Made by a program: the position numbers and the translations under genes | In this document: positions 9,138-18,373 of the stretch, piece by piece | How positions within the stretch are numbered: the first letter of the stretch is position 1 | Layout: each line of letters begins with the position of its first letter | Notes under the pieces: model-generated | Database searches by the model: none | Seen by the model: only the letters and a program-made list of their open reading frames with translations | What the model was told of the DNA's origin: nothing | DNA from: Rhodanobacteraceae bacterium | Lineage (GTDB): Bacteria; Pseudomonadota; Gammaproteobacteria; Xanthomonadales; SZUA-5 | NCBI GenBank assembly: GCA_016713135.1 | Contig: JADJPR010000022.1 | Location: 124,001 to 188,000, forward strand | Reading direction: 5' to 3' | DNA length: 64,000 nt

Positions 9138-9212
9138 GGTGAAGCGGGGAAGGGTGAAGCGGGGCAAGGTGAAGCGGGGCAAGGTGAAGCGGGGCAAGGT
9201 GAAGCGGGGCAA
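9138..9212. repeat. Five tandem 15-bp repeats
   Basis: Five head-to-tail copies of GGTGAAGCGGGGCAA begin 12 bases after the patZ stop; the first copy has one change. The core GAAGCGGGGCAAG is the reverse complement of CTTGCCCCGCTTC at 9325-9337, so the tract can pair with the following repeat block. It is not CRISPR because there are no spacers. Confidence 0.9.
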
Positions 9213-9484
9213 GCATGTCCCCTTGCCCCCTGACCCTCGCCCCGCTTCTCAGCCTCTAGTCAGTCCGTCGCGCGCGTCTGAAGGTCTTCGGCTGGATTCT
9301 GCTTGGATCGCAGCAAGCATGTCCTCTTGCCCCGCTTCTCAGCTTCGAATCAGTCCGTCGCGCGCGTCTGAAGGTCTTCGGCTGGATTCTGCGTGGATCG
9401 CAGCAAGCATGTCCCCTTGCCCCCTGACCCTCGCCCCGCTTCTCAGCCTCTAGTCAGTCCGTCGCGCGCGTCTGCAGATTCAGG
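9211..9484. repeat. Three imperfect direct repeats derived from the 3' end of the GGDEF gene
   Basis: Copies begin AAGCATGTCC at 9211, 9315 and 9405 (periods 104 and 90 bases). The second lacks 14 bases. Each contains TCAGTCCGTCGCGCGCGTCTG. In the third copy this is the real end of the GGDEF coding region (stop at 9454-9456), so the first two look like duplicated, drifting gene ends. The 9127-9453 gap between two convergent genes holds only these repeats and the 15-bp tract. Confidence 0.8.
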
Positions 9485-11553
9485 TCGTCGGCCGGATTGC
9501 GGCTGGCCAGGCGCACGCGGTTGCGGCCCTCGCGCTTGGCGCGGTACAGCGCGCGATCGCTGGCAGCGATCCACTCGTCCGCGGTGTTGAACAGCTGCGG
9601 ACCGAGCATCGCAACGCCGATGCTGCCGCTGCAGCGGATCAGACGGGCATCCCAGGGCACCTCGTTGTCGAGCCGATGGCGCAGGCGTTCGGCGACTTCC
9701 AGGGCCTGGGCCTCGTCGATCGCCTCGGCCACGACGATGAACTCCTCGCCACCCCAGCGCCCGAGCAGCGCATTCTCGGGCAGGGTGGCGCGCATGCGCT
9801 CGGCACAGGCCTTGAGCACCGCGTCGCCGGCCTGGTGGCTGTGGCGGTCGTTGATCTGCTTGAAGTGGTCGAGGTCGATCAGCATCAGGCAGCCGCTGCC
9901 GCCGATGCGGCCGCGCTGCCAGGCCAGCTCGATCCGCCGCATCACCGCGTGCCGGTTGGCGACACCGGTCAGCGCATCGGTAGTCGCCATCTGCTCCAGG
10001 CGTTCGGTGGTCTGCAGCAGCGCCGAGTGCAATTGCGCCAGCTGGTCGCGGTTGGCGCGCAGCTCGGCGTTGGTCCGGCGCATCGTGTGTACCCGCCAGA
10101 AGAGCACACCCAGAACCGCTGACAAGGCGATCAGGCCGCTGATCAGGGCGAGCCCCAGGTAGCGCTGGCGCGTCAGCCGCAGGTCCTTGATCTGGTTCTC
10201 GTGGGTCAGCGCCTGGCGTTCAAGTTCGGTGCGTTCCTGTTCCAGGCTGGCCTCGAGCACGGCGATGCGTCGGCCGGCCATGTCCATCGCCAGTTCCTTG
10301 TCGAGCTTCTGGTGCGCCTTGCGCGTGACGTAAGCGCTGGCGGCATCGCCCAGGCCCAGTTCGAGGTCGGCCACCACATCCAGCGCCGCGCGCTCGAGGA
10401 TGCGGTCGCCGATCCTGCGCGCGCCCTCCAGCGTCCCGCGCGCCTGGGCGAGGAGTTCGGCCGATGCCCCGCGCGCGCCGTAGACACGCACGCGGCTGAG
10501 GCCCAGCAAGACCTGGTCGCGCACTGCGACGCGGTCGTATTCGGCCCATGCACGGTCCACCCAGCGGCGCGCATCCGCCCATTGGCCGCGCACCAACTGC
10601 AGGTCGGCCATGCGGCTGTACGCGTTGACCTTGTTCGGCGCGTTGCCGGACTCCTCGGCCATCTTCACCGCGTCTTCGATGTAGCGCGCTGCCTCGTCGA
10701 AGCGCTCCATGTTCATCAGCGAGATGCCGAGTTCCGCGGTCAGGATGATCGCCTCGCGGTGGTTGCGCTGCTGGATCTGGGTCAGCGCCTCGCGCAGGTA
10801 TTCGGTGCCGCGCTCCTCGTCGTCAAGATTGCGATAGAGCACGCCGAGCAGGCGCAGGCTGCGCGCAATTTCAGGCTGGTTGCGCACCTTGCGCGCCAGC
10901 GCCAATGCCTCGTTGTGCACCAGCGCGGCATCGCTGAAGCGACCGGTACGCCCATGCAGCATGCCGATCGAATTCAATTGGTGCGCCAGCCACAGGCTTT
11001 CATTGCGCTGGCGTTGCATCTTGGCGCCGGCTTCGAAGGCCGCCAGCGCAAGGTCGAAGTGCCCGCGCTTGCGCTCCAGCACACCCTGGTGGTGCACCGT
11101 CAGCATTTGCCAGTCCGGATTGGGCGTGCGCGCCTGCAGCGCCTGCATCTGGTCCAGTGCGGCCGCGGCGTCGTCAAGACGGCTGCGATTCGAGTAGACC
11201 ACCGCCGCAAGCGTCAGCACGGCAAAGCGCAGGTCGGGCACGGCCAGGTTGATGCTCGTGCGTTCGAGTTCTCCGAGCAGGGCGAAGACGGTCGCTTCGT
11301 GCTCGAGCTCGTTTTCCAGTTCGATCAATGCCAGCGTGGCCCAGGCGCGCGCGACCTCGTCGCTGGCCTGGTCGCGCAGGGCAATCGCGCGATCGCGCAG
11401 TTCGCTGGCGCCGGCATCGTAGTTCCAGCGCAGCGCATGCACCGCCGGTGGCTGGGATGGAAAGCTCTCCGCTGGAACGGGCGGTTCGGCCCGCGCGCCA
11501 AAGGCCAGCAGCATGCAGATCCAGAGCAGCCAGGAGACGACGGGCAGGCGCAT
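9454..11553 (-). CDS. TPR-containing membrane diguanylate cyclase (GGDEF)
   Basis: 699 residues: a cleavable-looking signal peptide (1-22, ending in GARA), a long TPR-type helical region (about 55-420), a coiled coil (430-470), one membrane helix (about 472-494) and a GGDEF domain (about 520-685). The active-site motif is GGEEF at residues 601-605 with DLDHFKQIND upstream, so cyclic-di-GMP synthesis is expected. The RXXD product-inhibition site normally five residues before GGEEF is absent. The periplasmic TPR sensor followed by TM-GGDEF is a common xanthomonad-type arrangement. Its ligand or partner is unknown. The gene is convergent with patZ; its last codons lie in the third copy of a direct repeat. 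Confidence 0.9.
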   Translation of the reverse strand: MRLPVVSWLLWICMLLAFGARAEPPVPAESFPSQPPAVHALRWNYDAGASELRDRAIALRDQASDEVARAWATLALIELENELEHEATVFALLGELERTSINLAVPDLRFAVLTLAAVVYSNRSRLDDAAAALDQMQALQARTPNPDWQMLTVHHQGVLERKRGHFDLALAAFEAGAKMQRQRNESLWLAHQLNSIGMLHGRTGRFSDAALVHNEALALARKVRNQPEIARSLRLLGVLYRNLDDEERGTEYLREALTQIQQRNHREAIILTAELGISLMNMERFDEAARYIEDAVKMAEESGNAPNKVNAYSRMADLQLVRGQWADARRWVDRAWAEYDRVAVRDQVLLGLSRVRVYGARGASAELLAQARGTLEGARRIGDRILERAALDVVADLELGLGDAASAYVTRKAHQKLDKELAMDMAGRRIAVLEASLEQERTELERQALTHENQIKDLRLTRQRYLGLALISGLIALSAVLGVLFWRVHTMRRTNAELRANRDQLAQLHSALLQTTERLEQMATTDALTGVANRHAVMRRIELAWQRGRIGGSGCLMLIDLDHFKQINDRHSHQAGDAVLKACAERMRATLPENALLGRWGGEEFIVVAEAIDEAQALEVAERLRHRLDNEVPWDARLIRCSGSIGVAMLGPQLFNTADEWIAASDRALYRAKREGRNRVRLASRNPADDLNLQTRATD

Positions 11554-11685
11554 TGTTTCAGTATGCGCTCGCGGCTGCTGTCTGAGGTTGGCTGCGTTTC
11601 GTCACCGATCTGCACACGGCGAGTGGCCCTGGGATGCTCCTTTCAACCACGGACGTCCGGCTGGAACCGGGACATCAGCAATGTT

Positions 11686-12483
11686 TCATTTGCCGAGCAG
11701 GATCTCGAGCACGAACTTGCTGCCGAAGAAGGCCAGCAGCAGCACCAGCATGCCCGCCAGGGTCCAGTTGACCGCGGTGCGTCCGCGCCAGCCGAAACGC
11801 CAGCGCCCGAACACGAGCAAGCCAAAAACCACCCAGGCCAGCAGCGTCAGCACGGTCTTGTGCACCAGGTGCTGCGCCATCCAGTCATCGATGAACAAGG
11901 CCCCGCTGAGCACTGTCAGGGTCAGCAGGGCGAAGCCGGCGACGATGTACTGGAACAGGAGATCTTCCATCGCCGACAACGGCGGCAGCGCACGCAGCAT
12001 CGGTCCCAGTCGCTTGCGCCGCAGGCTGCGCTCCTGCCAGGCCACCGCCAGCGCCTGCAGCGCAGCGATGCTGAGCAGGGCGTAGGCAGACAATGCGATG
12101 ACGACATGCAGGCGGATCTGCCAGCCGCTGATCGACACCGCGCCCCGCGGCGCCAGCACCCCGGCGATCGCCGAAACCATCGCAATCGGCCAGATCATCG
12201 CCAGCAGCAGGCGCGCGCGCGAACCGCCATGTACCGCGGTCATCACCACCGCCATCGCCCACGCCACCAGCGACAGCGCGCGAAAGAAACTGGTGTCGAT
12301 CGGCGATCCGAGCAGCGTCGGTAGGAACACCAGCGCCGCGTGCGCGCCGAGACCGGCAATCCCGCAGGCCATCACCCAGCGCGGCCCAAGCAGAGCGCGC
12401 TCGCCCAGCGCCCCCTGCAGCAGCAGCCAGGTGCCGGCGAGGTAGCCCAGGGTAGTGATCGCGAGCAAGAGGGTGTCGAGCAT
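11686..12483 (-). CDS. CcsA/YpjD-type cytochrome c assembly family membrane protein
   Basis: 265 residues with about eight hydrophobic segments, matching the Cytochrom_C_asm (CcmC/CcsA/HemX) family as in E. coli YpjD. A conserved His-containing patch IRLHVVIALSAYALLS (about 127-142) and a later QHLVHKTVLTLLAW segment fit the family's heme-handling pattern. YpjD-type proteins often sit beside ffh; ffh is not in this window. The role is uncertain: heme or cytochrome maturation by family, or general inner-membrane function. The ATG at 12483 opens directly into a membrane helix. Confidence 0.8.
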   Translation of the reverse strand: MLDTLLLAITTLGYLAGTWLLLQGALGERALLGPRWVMACGIAGLGAHAALVFLPTLLGSPIDTSFFRALSLVAWAMAVVMTAVHGGSRARLLLAMIWPIAMVSAIAGVLAPRGAVSISGWQIRLHVVIALSAYALLSIAALQALAVAWQERSLRRKRLGPMLRALPPLSAMEDLLFQYIVAGFALLTLTVLSGALFIDDWMAQHLVHKTVLTLLAWVVFGLLVFGRWRFGWRGRTAVNWTLAGMLVLLLAFFGSKFVLEILLGK

Positions 12484-12585
12484 GCGCGGATGATGGCATG
12501 GAGGGCGCCAGATTGACGCGGGCAGGTGCTGGCTGTTGCCGGATCGCGAGTGGTGGCGCAGGTCAATCTTGATTGTGGCGGCCGC

Positions 12586-13950
12586 TCAGGCGTGCATCAG
12601 GTACCAGCGCCAGTCCTGCTCGCCGACCTCGCTCATGAACTGGCTCATCTCGGCGTACTTGATGGCGAGGTAGACGCGGACGAAGTCTGCGCCTAGCGAT
12701 TCGCGGGCCCAGTCCGAAGCCTCCAGCGCGCGCAATGCGGTCAGCCAGTCGGTGGGCAGCCGCTCGCGATCCTGCGCATAGCCGTTGCCAACGATCGGTT
12801 CGCCGGGGTCGATCTGGCCGCGGATACCGCTGTGGATCCCGGCAAGCACCGCGGCGGCGGCGAGGTAGGGATTGGCGTCAGCGCCGCAGATGCGGTGCTC
12901 GACATGCCGGCTGGCCGCCGGACCGCCCGGGACGCGCAGCGACACCGTGCGGTTGTTGACGCCCCATGAGAGCGCGGCCGGCGCATAGCTGTTCGCCTGG
13001 AAGCGCCGGTAGGAGTTGGCGTGCGGCGCGAACAGCGCGAGCGATTCACGCAGGTGGCGCAGCATGCCGCCGATCGAATGCCGCAGCAGCGGCGTGCCGG
13101 CGGGGTCCTCGCTGGCATAGAGGTTGTTGCCCTCGCGGTCGGCCAGGCTGACATGCAGGTGCAGGCCGCTGCCGGCGCGCGCGGCGAACGGCTTGGCCAT
13201 GAACGTGGCGATGCAGCCGTGGCGCGCGGCGACGCCCTTGACCACGCGCTTGTAGCGCACACCCTCGTCGATCGCCTGCAACGCATCCGCACGATGCTCC
13301 AGCGTCAGTTCCAGTTGGCCAGGCGCGTACTCGCTGATTGCGGTGCGCAGCGGCAGGCCTTGCACCTCGCAGGCGCGGTAAAGATCGTCGAAGAAGGGCT
13401 GCAGCCGCTCCACTTCGAGCACGCCGTAGACCTGCGGCGTGTCCGGGCGGCTGCCGTCGCTCAGGCGCGCCGGCTGCGGGCGTCCATCGGCGTCGCGCGC
13501 GGCGTCGAGCAGGTAGAACTCCAGTTCCACCGCCATCACCGGATGCAGGCCATCTGCAGCCAGCCGGTCGATTACGCGCTGCAGCACGCGGCGCGGATCG
13601 GCCACCGCCGACGGCCCGCCCTCCGGATGCAGCGACAACTGCACCTGGCCGGTCGGCTGGTCGCGCCAAGGCTGCAGCGTCAGGCTGCCGGCCAGCGGGA
13701 AGGTGGTGCAGTCGGCATCGCCCACATCCCACACCAACCCGGTCTCGGGCACGTCCTCGCCGCGGATGGAGAGGCTGAGGATGCTCGCCGGCAAGGGCCG
13801 GCCGTGGCGGTAGGCGGCGAGCAACTCGTCGCGGTGCAGCAGCTTGCCGCGCGGCACGCCGTTGGCATCGATCAGGAAGGCCTCGATGCTGCGCACCTCG
13901 GGGTGGCGGGCGAGGAAGGCGTCGGCTTCGGAGATGTCGGCGAAGGGCAT
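12586..13950 (-). CDS. Glutamine synthetase family ligase (PuuA-like gamma-glutamylpolyamine synthetase)
   Basis: 454 residues with the glutamine-synthetase fold. The N-terminal beta-grasp part includes IEAFLIDANGVPRGK, and the ATP-binding signature is visible as KPFAARAGSGLHLHVSL (about 250-266). Metal and substrate residues appear in AVELEFYL and ADANPYLAAAA. The divergent N-terminus and length place it with PuuA/GlnA-like enzymes that join glutamate to putrescine or other amines rather than with nitrogen-assimilating GlnA. The aminotransferase gene upstream ends only 3 bases before this ATG, so the two are co-translated. Together they suggest polyamine or amine catabolism (inference). Confidence 0.82.
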   Translation of the reverse strand: MPFADISEADAFLARHPEVRSIEAFLIDANGVPRGKLLHRDELLAAYRHGRPLPASILSLSIRGEDVPETGLVWDVGDADCTTFPLAGSLTLQPWRDQPTGQVQLSLHPEGGPSAVADPRRVLQRVIDRLAADGLHPVMAVELEFYLLDAARDADGRPQPARLSDGSRPDTPQVYGVLEVERLQPFFDDLYRACEVQGLPLRTAISEYAPGQLELTLEHRADALQAIDEGVRYKRVVKGVAARHGCIATFMAKPFAARAGSGLHLHVSLADREGNNLYASEDPAGTPLLRHSIGGMLRHLRESLALFAPHANSYRRFQANSYAPAALSWGVNNRTVSLRVPGGPAASRHVEHRICGADANPYLAAAAVLAGIHSGIRGQIDPGEPIVGNGYAQDRERLPTDWLTALRALEASDWARESLGADFVRVYLAIKYAEMSQFMSEVGEQDWRWYLMHA

Positions 13951-13953
13951 GAA

Positions 13954-15348
13954 TCAGGATTCCCGGGCGCCCGGCAGGGCGAGGATGTCGGTCAGCGCGG
14001 CGTCCAGCACGGCGAGCAATCGATTCACGTCGTCGCGCGTGGTGGCCGGGCTGCACAGCGTCATGTTGTGGAAGGGCGTGATCAGGATGCCGCGGTTGAT
14101 CAGGTACAGGTGCAGCGCAGCCTGCAGCGTATCGTGAAAGGCCGCTTCCGCCTGCGCGCCAGTGCGTGGACGCTGCGCGCAGAACTGGAACTCGCAGCGG
14201 GCTCCGAGTTCGGTCACTGACCATGCCAGCGCGTGGCGCGCGATCAGTGCGCGGAAGCCTTCAGACAGTTGTGCCGCGAGCGCCCGCATGTGGGCGTAGG
14301 CGGCATCGGACATCACCTCGCTCAAGTTCACGCGCAGGCAGTGCATCGCCAGCGCATTGGCCGACAGCGTGGTGCCCATGCCGCTGTGGCCGTGTCCCGG
14401 CGCTTCCTCCGCGCTGCGGGCGCGCGCCTGCGGCATTGCGTCGGCCATCGCCTGGGTGCAGCCGTAGACCGCGCAGGGCACGCCGCCGGCGATCGCCTTG
14501 CCAAGGGTGATGAAGTCGGGCTGCAGCGACCATTCGCGGGTGCAGCCGCCGGGACCGGTGGAGATCGTGTGGGTTTCGTCGACCACCATCAGCACGCCGC
14601 GCGCGCGGGTCAGCTCGCGCAGGCTGGCGAGGAAACCGGGATCCGGCAGCACCATGCCGATGTTGGTCATCGCCGGCTCCAGCAGCACGGCCGCCACATC
14701 GCCCGCCGCGAGGGCTTTTTCGACCGCGGCGAGGTCGTTGAACGGCACGGCGCGGGTGCCGCGCGCCAGGTCATGCACCTGGCCGACGAGGCCGGCGCGA
14801 TGCACGGTGCGCCCGTCGCGCCAGCGCACCAGGGTGTCGTCGACCGTGCCGTGGTAGCAGCCGTCGAAGACCAGCACGACGGGCCGGCCGGTGATCGCGC
14901 GCACCCAGCGCAGCACGCTGCGGTTGGCGTCGGTGGCGGTGTTGGTCATCTGCCACAGCGGCAGGCCGAAGCGGGCGGCCAGCAGTTCCGCCGCGACCAC
15001 CGCATCCTCGCCGGGCAGCATCGTCGTCAGCCCGCGCGCACCCTGTTCGGCGAGCGCACGGGCGATCGGTGGCGGCGAGTGGCCGAACATGCTGCCCGTG
15101 TCGCCCAGGCAGAAGTCGATGTACTCATGGCCGTCGACATCGACGAAGCGCGCGCCCTGCGCGTGGTCAACGAACAGCGGGCAGGGCGTCGACCAGTCGG
15201 CCATCCAGTGCATCGGCACGCCGCCGACCAGCGCGCCGCGCGCACGCCCGGCCAGCGCCAGCGAGCGCGGGTGGGTGGCGAGGAAGCGCGCACGTTCCTG
15301 CGCCATCAGCGTGGTCACGGCGGATTCGGCGATGCCGCTGGGGGTCAT
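13954..15348 (-). CDS. Class III PLP-dependent aminotransferase
   Basis: 464 residues of fold-type I, class III. The cofactor lysine is Lys284 in TLGKAIAGG, preceded by the PLP-phosphate and Asp region (VDETHTIS, VLVFDGCYHG). The FCLGDTGSMFGHSPP stretch resembles glutamate-1-semialdehyde aminomutase-like members, but pairing with a PuuA-like ligase argues for an omega-amine or polyamine-derived substrate rather than heme synthesis. The ATG at 15348 lacks a strong ribosome binding site; another Met 14 codons in (residue 15, MAQERARF) is an alternative start. Transcribed divergently from htpG across 127 bases. Confidence 0.82.
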   Translation of the reverse strand: MTPSGIAESAVTTLMAQERARFLATHPRSLALAGRARGALVGGVPMHWMADWSTPCPLFVDHAQGARFVDVDGHEYIDFCLGDTGSMFGHSPPPIARALAEQGARGLTTMLPGEDAVVAAELLAARFGLPLWQMTNTATDANRSVLRWVRAITGRPVVLVFDGCYHGTVDDTLVRWRDGRTVHRAGLVGQVHDLARGTRAVPFNDLAAVEKALAAGDVAAVLLEPAMTNIGMVLPDPGFLASLRELTRARGVLMVVDETHTISTGPGGCTREWSLQPDFITLGKAIAGGVPCAVYGCTQAMADAMPQARARSAEEAPGHGHSGMGTTLSANALAMHCLRVNLSEVMSDAAYAHMRALAAQLSEGFRALIARHALAWSVTELGARCEFQFCAQRPRTGAQAEAAFHDTLQAALHLYLINRGILITPFHNMTLCSPATTRDDVNRLLAVLDAALTDILALPGARES

Positions 15349-15402
15349 GCGGGGGAGTTCCGGTACCGGCAGGCTGCCGATGCTCGCGCGTCCGCACCCG
15401 CC

Positions 15403-15422
15403 GATTCAATCGGCATTGAATC
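15403..15422. promoter_or_regulatory. Perfect palindrome in the htpG/aminotransferase divergent region
   Basis: GATTCAAT and ATTGAATC are perfect 8-bp arms around CGGC. The right arm coincides with the putative sigma-32 -35 element of htpG. An operator for either divergent gene is possible; no adjacent regulator is present. Confidence 0.45.
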
Positions 15423-15443
15423 CGCCCACCAGCATCCCCAGAT
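15415..15443 (+). promoter_or_regulatory. Candidate sigma-32 heat-shock promoter of htpG
   Basis: ATTGAA at 15415-15420 and CCCCAGAT at 15436-15443 resemble the heat-shock elements CTTGAA and CCCCATNT, with a 15-base spacer. The match lies 32 bases before the htpG ATG, and htpG is a classical sigma-32 target. Confidence 0.45.
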
Positions 15444-15475
15444 AACGCGCACCTTTGGGATATCGCGAAGCCGCC

Positions 15476-17345
15476 ATGACCACCGAAACCCGTGCCTTCC
15501 AGGCTGAAGTCCAGCAGGTCCTGAACCTTGTCATCCACTCGCTGTACTCCAACAAGGAGATCGTGCTGCGCGAGCTGGTGTCGAACGCCTCCGACGCACT
15601 CGACAAGCTGCGCTTCGAGGCGCTCAGCCAGTCCGAACTGCTCGCGGGCGATCCGGAGCTGCGCATCGAGATCGAGGCCGACGAGCAGGCGAAGACCCTG
15701 ACCATCCGCGACAACGGCATCGGCATGAGCCACGACGAGGTGGTCGAGAACATCGGCACCATCGCGCGCTCCGGCACCCGGCGCTTCCTCGAAAGCCTGT
15801 CCGGCGATGCGCGCAAGGACGCCCAGCTGATCGGCCAGTTCGGCGTGGGCTTCTACTCGGCCTTCATCGTCGCCGACAAGGTGGAGCTGCGCACCCGCCG
15901 CGCCGGGGCGCAGGCCAGCGAGGGCGTGCTGTGGAGCTCCGACGGCAAGGGCGAGTACAGCGTCGAGCCGGCAGAAGTCGCACGCCGCGGCACCGAGATC
16001 GTACTGCACCTGAAGGAAGGCGAGGGCGAGTTCGCGTCCAGCTGGCGTTTGCGCTCGCTGATCCACAAGTACTCCGAGCACATCGCGTTCCCGATCCGCA
16101 TGCTCGGCGAGGCCGAGGAAGAGGGCGCGCAGGCGCCGTGGGAGACGGTCAACCAGGCTGCCGCGCTGTGGACCCGGCCCAAGTCCGAGCTGAAGGACGA
16201 GGATTACCAGGGCTTCTTCAAGCACATCGCGCATTCGGATGGCGAGGCGCTGACCTGGACCCACAACAAGGTTGAAGGCACCCAGAGCTACACCAGCCTG
16301 CTGTACATCCCGGCCAAGGCGCCCTTCGACCTGTTCGGCGGCAACCGCGACGAACGCCACGGCCTCAAACTCTATGTCAAGCGCGTCTTCATCATGGACG
16401 CGGCCGAACACCTGCTGCCGGCCTATCTGCGCTTCGTGCGCGGCGTGGTCGATTCCGACGACTTGCCGCTGAACGTCTCGCGCGAGCTGCTGCAGGACAA
16501 CAAGCTCACCCAGCAGATCCGCTCGGCGGTGATCAAGCGCACGCTGGATGCGCTGGACAAGCTGGCCGCGGACCAGCCGGAGAAGTTCGCCGATTTCTGG
16601 CGCGAGTTCGGCCAGGTGCTGAAGGAAGGCCTGACCGAGGATTACGCCAACCGCGAGCGCATCGCCAAGCTGCTGCGCTTCGCGTCGACCGCCAGCGAGG
16701 GCGCGGCGCAGACGGTCTCGCTGCAGGATTACCTCGGCCGCATGCGCCCGAACCAGACCGCGATCTACTACATCAGCGCCGAGAGCCACCTGGCTGCGCG
16801 CCATTCGCCGCACCTGGAGGCCTTCCGTGCCAAGGGCGTCGAGGTGCTGCTGGCCTCGGACCGCATCGACGAGTGGGCGCTGTCCTACGTCCACGAGTTC
16901 GACGGCAAGCCCTTCGTCTCGGTGGCCAAGGGCGATGTCGACCTGACGAACATCCCGGATGCCGAGGGCGCCGCGCCGCCGCCGACCGCCGAGCTGCCGG
17001 CAGGCTTGGCTGAGCGGGTCAAGGCGGTGCTCGGCGACAAGGTCAAGGCCGTGCGCGGCAGCAGCCGCCTGCGCGATTCCGCGGCGGTACTGGTAGTCGA
17101 CCAGCACGAGCTGTCGCTGCACACCCAGCGCCTGTTGCGGCAGGCCGGGCAGGCCGCCGGCGGTGGCGCGCCGACGCTGGAGCTGAACCCGGCGCATGCG
17201 ATCACGCTGAAGCTGGCCGCGGAGGCCGATGAAGCGCGCTTCGCCGACTGGGCCAGCCTGGTGTACGAGCAGGCGGTGCTCAGCGAAGGCGGCCAGCTGG
17301 AAGATCCGAGCGGCTTCGTGCGCCGCCTGAACGGGCTGCTGTTCA

Positions 17346-17353
<8 letters not shown>
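15476..17353 (+). CDS. htpG: Molecular chaperone HtpG (Hsp90)
   Basis: 625 residues, the usual HtpG length. The N-terminal GHKL ATPase contains [19 protein letters not shown] and [11 protein letters not shown]; the middle domain holds [20 protein letters not shown] and SRELLQDN; the C-terminal dimerisation domain follows from about residue 500. It is a cytosolic ATP-dependent chaperone induced by heat in related bacteria. The ATG at 15476 gives the standard [15 protein letters not shown]-terminus; an in-frame TTG at 15455 would add seven unconserved residues. hslR, another heat-shock gene, overlaps the 3' end, so the two are probably co-transcribed from the candidate sigma-32 promoter. Confidence 0.97.
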
Positions 17354-17767
<414 letters not shown>

Positions 17768-17768
<1 letters not shown>

Positions 17769-18136
17769 TGCCCAAGCTGCTGCTCAACCTGCGCCTCGCC
17801 ACCGATGACGAAGCGGATGACGTCCGTGCACTGCTCGACGAGCACTCGGTCGACTGGTACGAGACCAAGCCCGGCTTCTGGGGCATTTCGGCCGGCGGCA
17901 TCTGGTTGCGCGACCTCGAGCGCGCGGCCGAGGTCAAGCGCCTGCTGGATGCCTACCAGGCCGAGCGCGTGGTGCGCGTGCGCGCCGAGCACGAAGCCGC
18001 GCGCCGCGACGGCACCGCGCCAACCTTCCTCAGCGACTTGCGCGCCAACCCGGCGCGCATGCTGTTCCAGTTGCTCGCCGCGGCTCTGCTGGTGGCGATC
18101 ACCATCGCCCTGCCGTTCATGCTGCTGTCGCGCTGA
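17768..18136 (+). CDS. Small membrane-anchored protein, DUF6164-like
   Basis: 122 residues. An N-terminal soluble part (LLLNLRLATDDEADDVRALL) has the look of a ferredoxin-like domain with GFWGISAGGIWLRD, and one C-terminal membrane helix lies at about residues 98-119 (LFQLLAAALLVAITIALPFM). It resembles the DUF6164 family found in gammaproteobacteria; function unknown. The ATG shares an A with the hslR stop (TGATG), so it is translated with htpG-hslR, but I would not infer a heat-shock role from that alone. A repeat element follows 55 bases later. Confidence 0.75.
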
Positions 18137-18191
18137 GCGACCAGCGGAAAGGAGAGTGCGGGGCACGAAGGGCTGGCTCGCTGGGAAGGAG

Positions 18192-18322
18192 CCTGTGATT
18201 CAGGACGCAAAGGGCGCAAAGGACGCAAAGGAGATCAACAGCCGTGATCTGCGTGCATGGTCTCGGGCCAATGCTGCCTTCGCGCACTTTGCGTCCATTG
18301 CGTTCCGAATCACAGGGTCGTC
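18192..18322. repeat. Palindromic CGCAAAG repeat, copy 1
   Basis: Terminal inverted repeats CCTGTGATTC (18192-18201) and GAATCACAGG (18307-18316) enclose tandem heptamers (GACGCAAAGGGCGCAAAG and similar) and their complement. The outer end ...CACAGGGTCGTC faces the downstream gene at 18374. This copy is inverted relative to copies at 20499 and 21391, whose downstream genes lie on the minus strand, so all three face a gene start. Confidence 0.85.
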
Positions 18323-18373
18323 ATTCCCCTCGGGCAGGAAGGTGCAACAATCGAACGGGCTGGAGCATGTTCG

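Noticed and set aside
9138..9212. Possible CRISPR array
   Set aside because: The 15-bp units abut with no spacers, and no cas genes are present.
9127..9453. A 108-codon frame with VKRGK repeats
   Set aside because: It is made entirely of tandem and direct repeats derived from a neighbouring gene end; no sign of a selected protein.
10201..12324. A 707-codon plus-strand frame opposite the GGDEF and CcsA-like genes
   Set aside because: Both minus-strand genes have clear domains; the plus-strand reading is His/Arg/Gln-rich shadow sequence.
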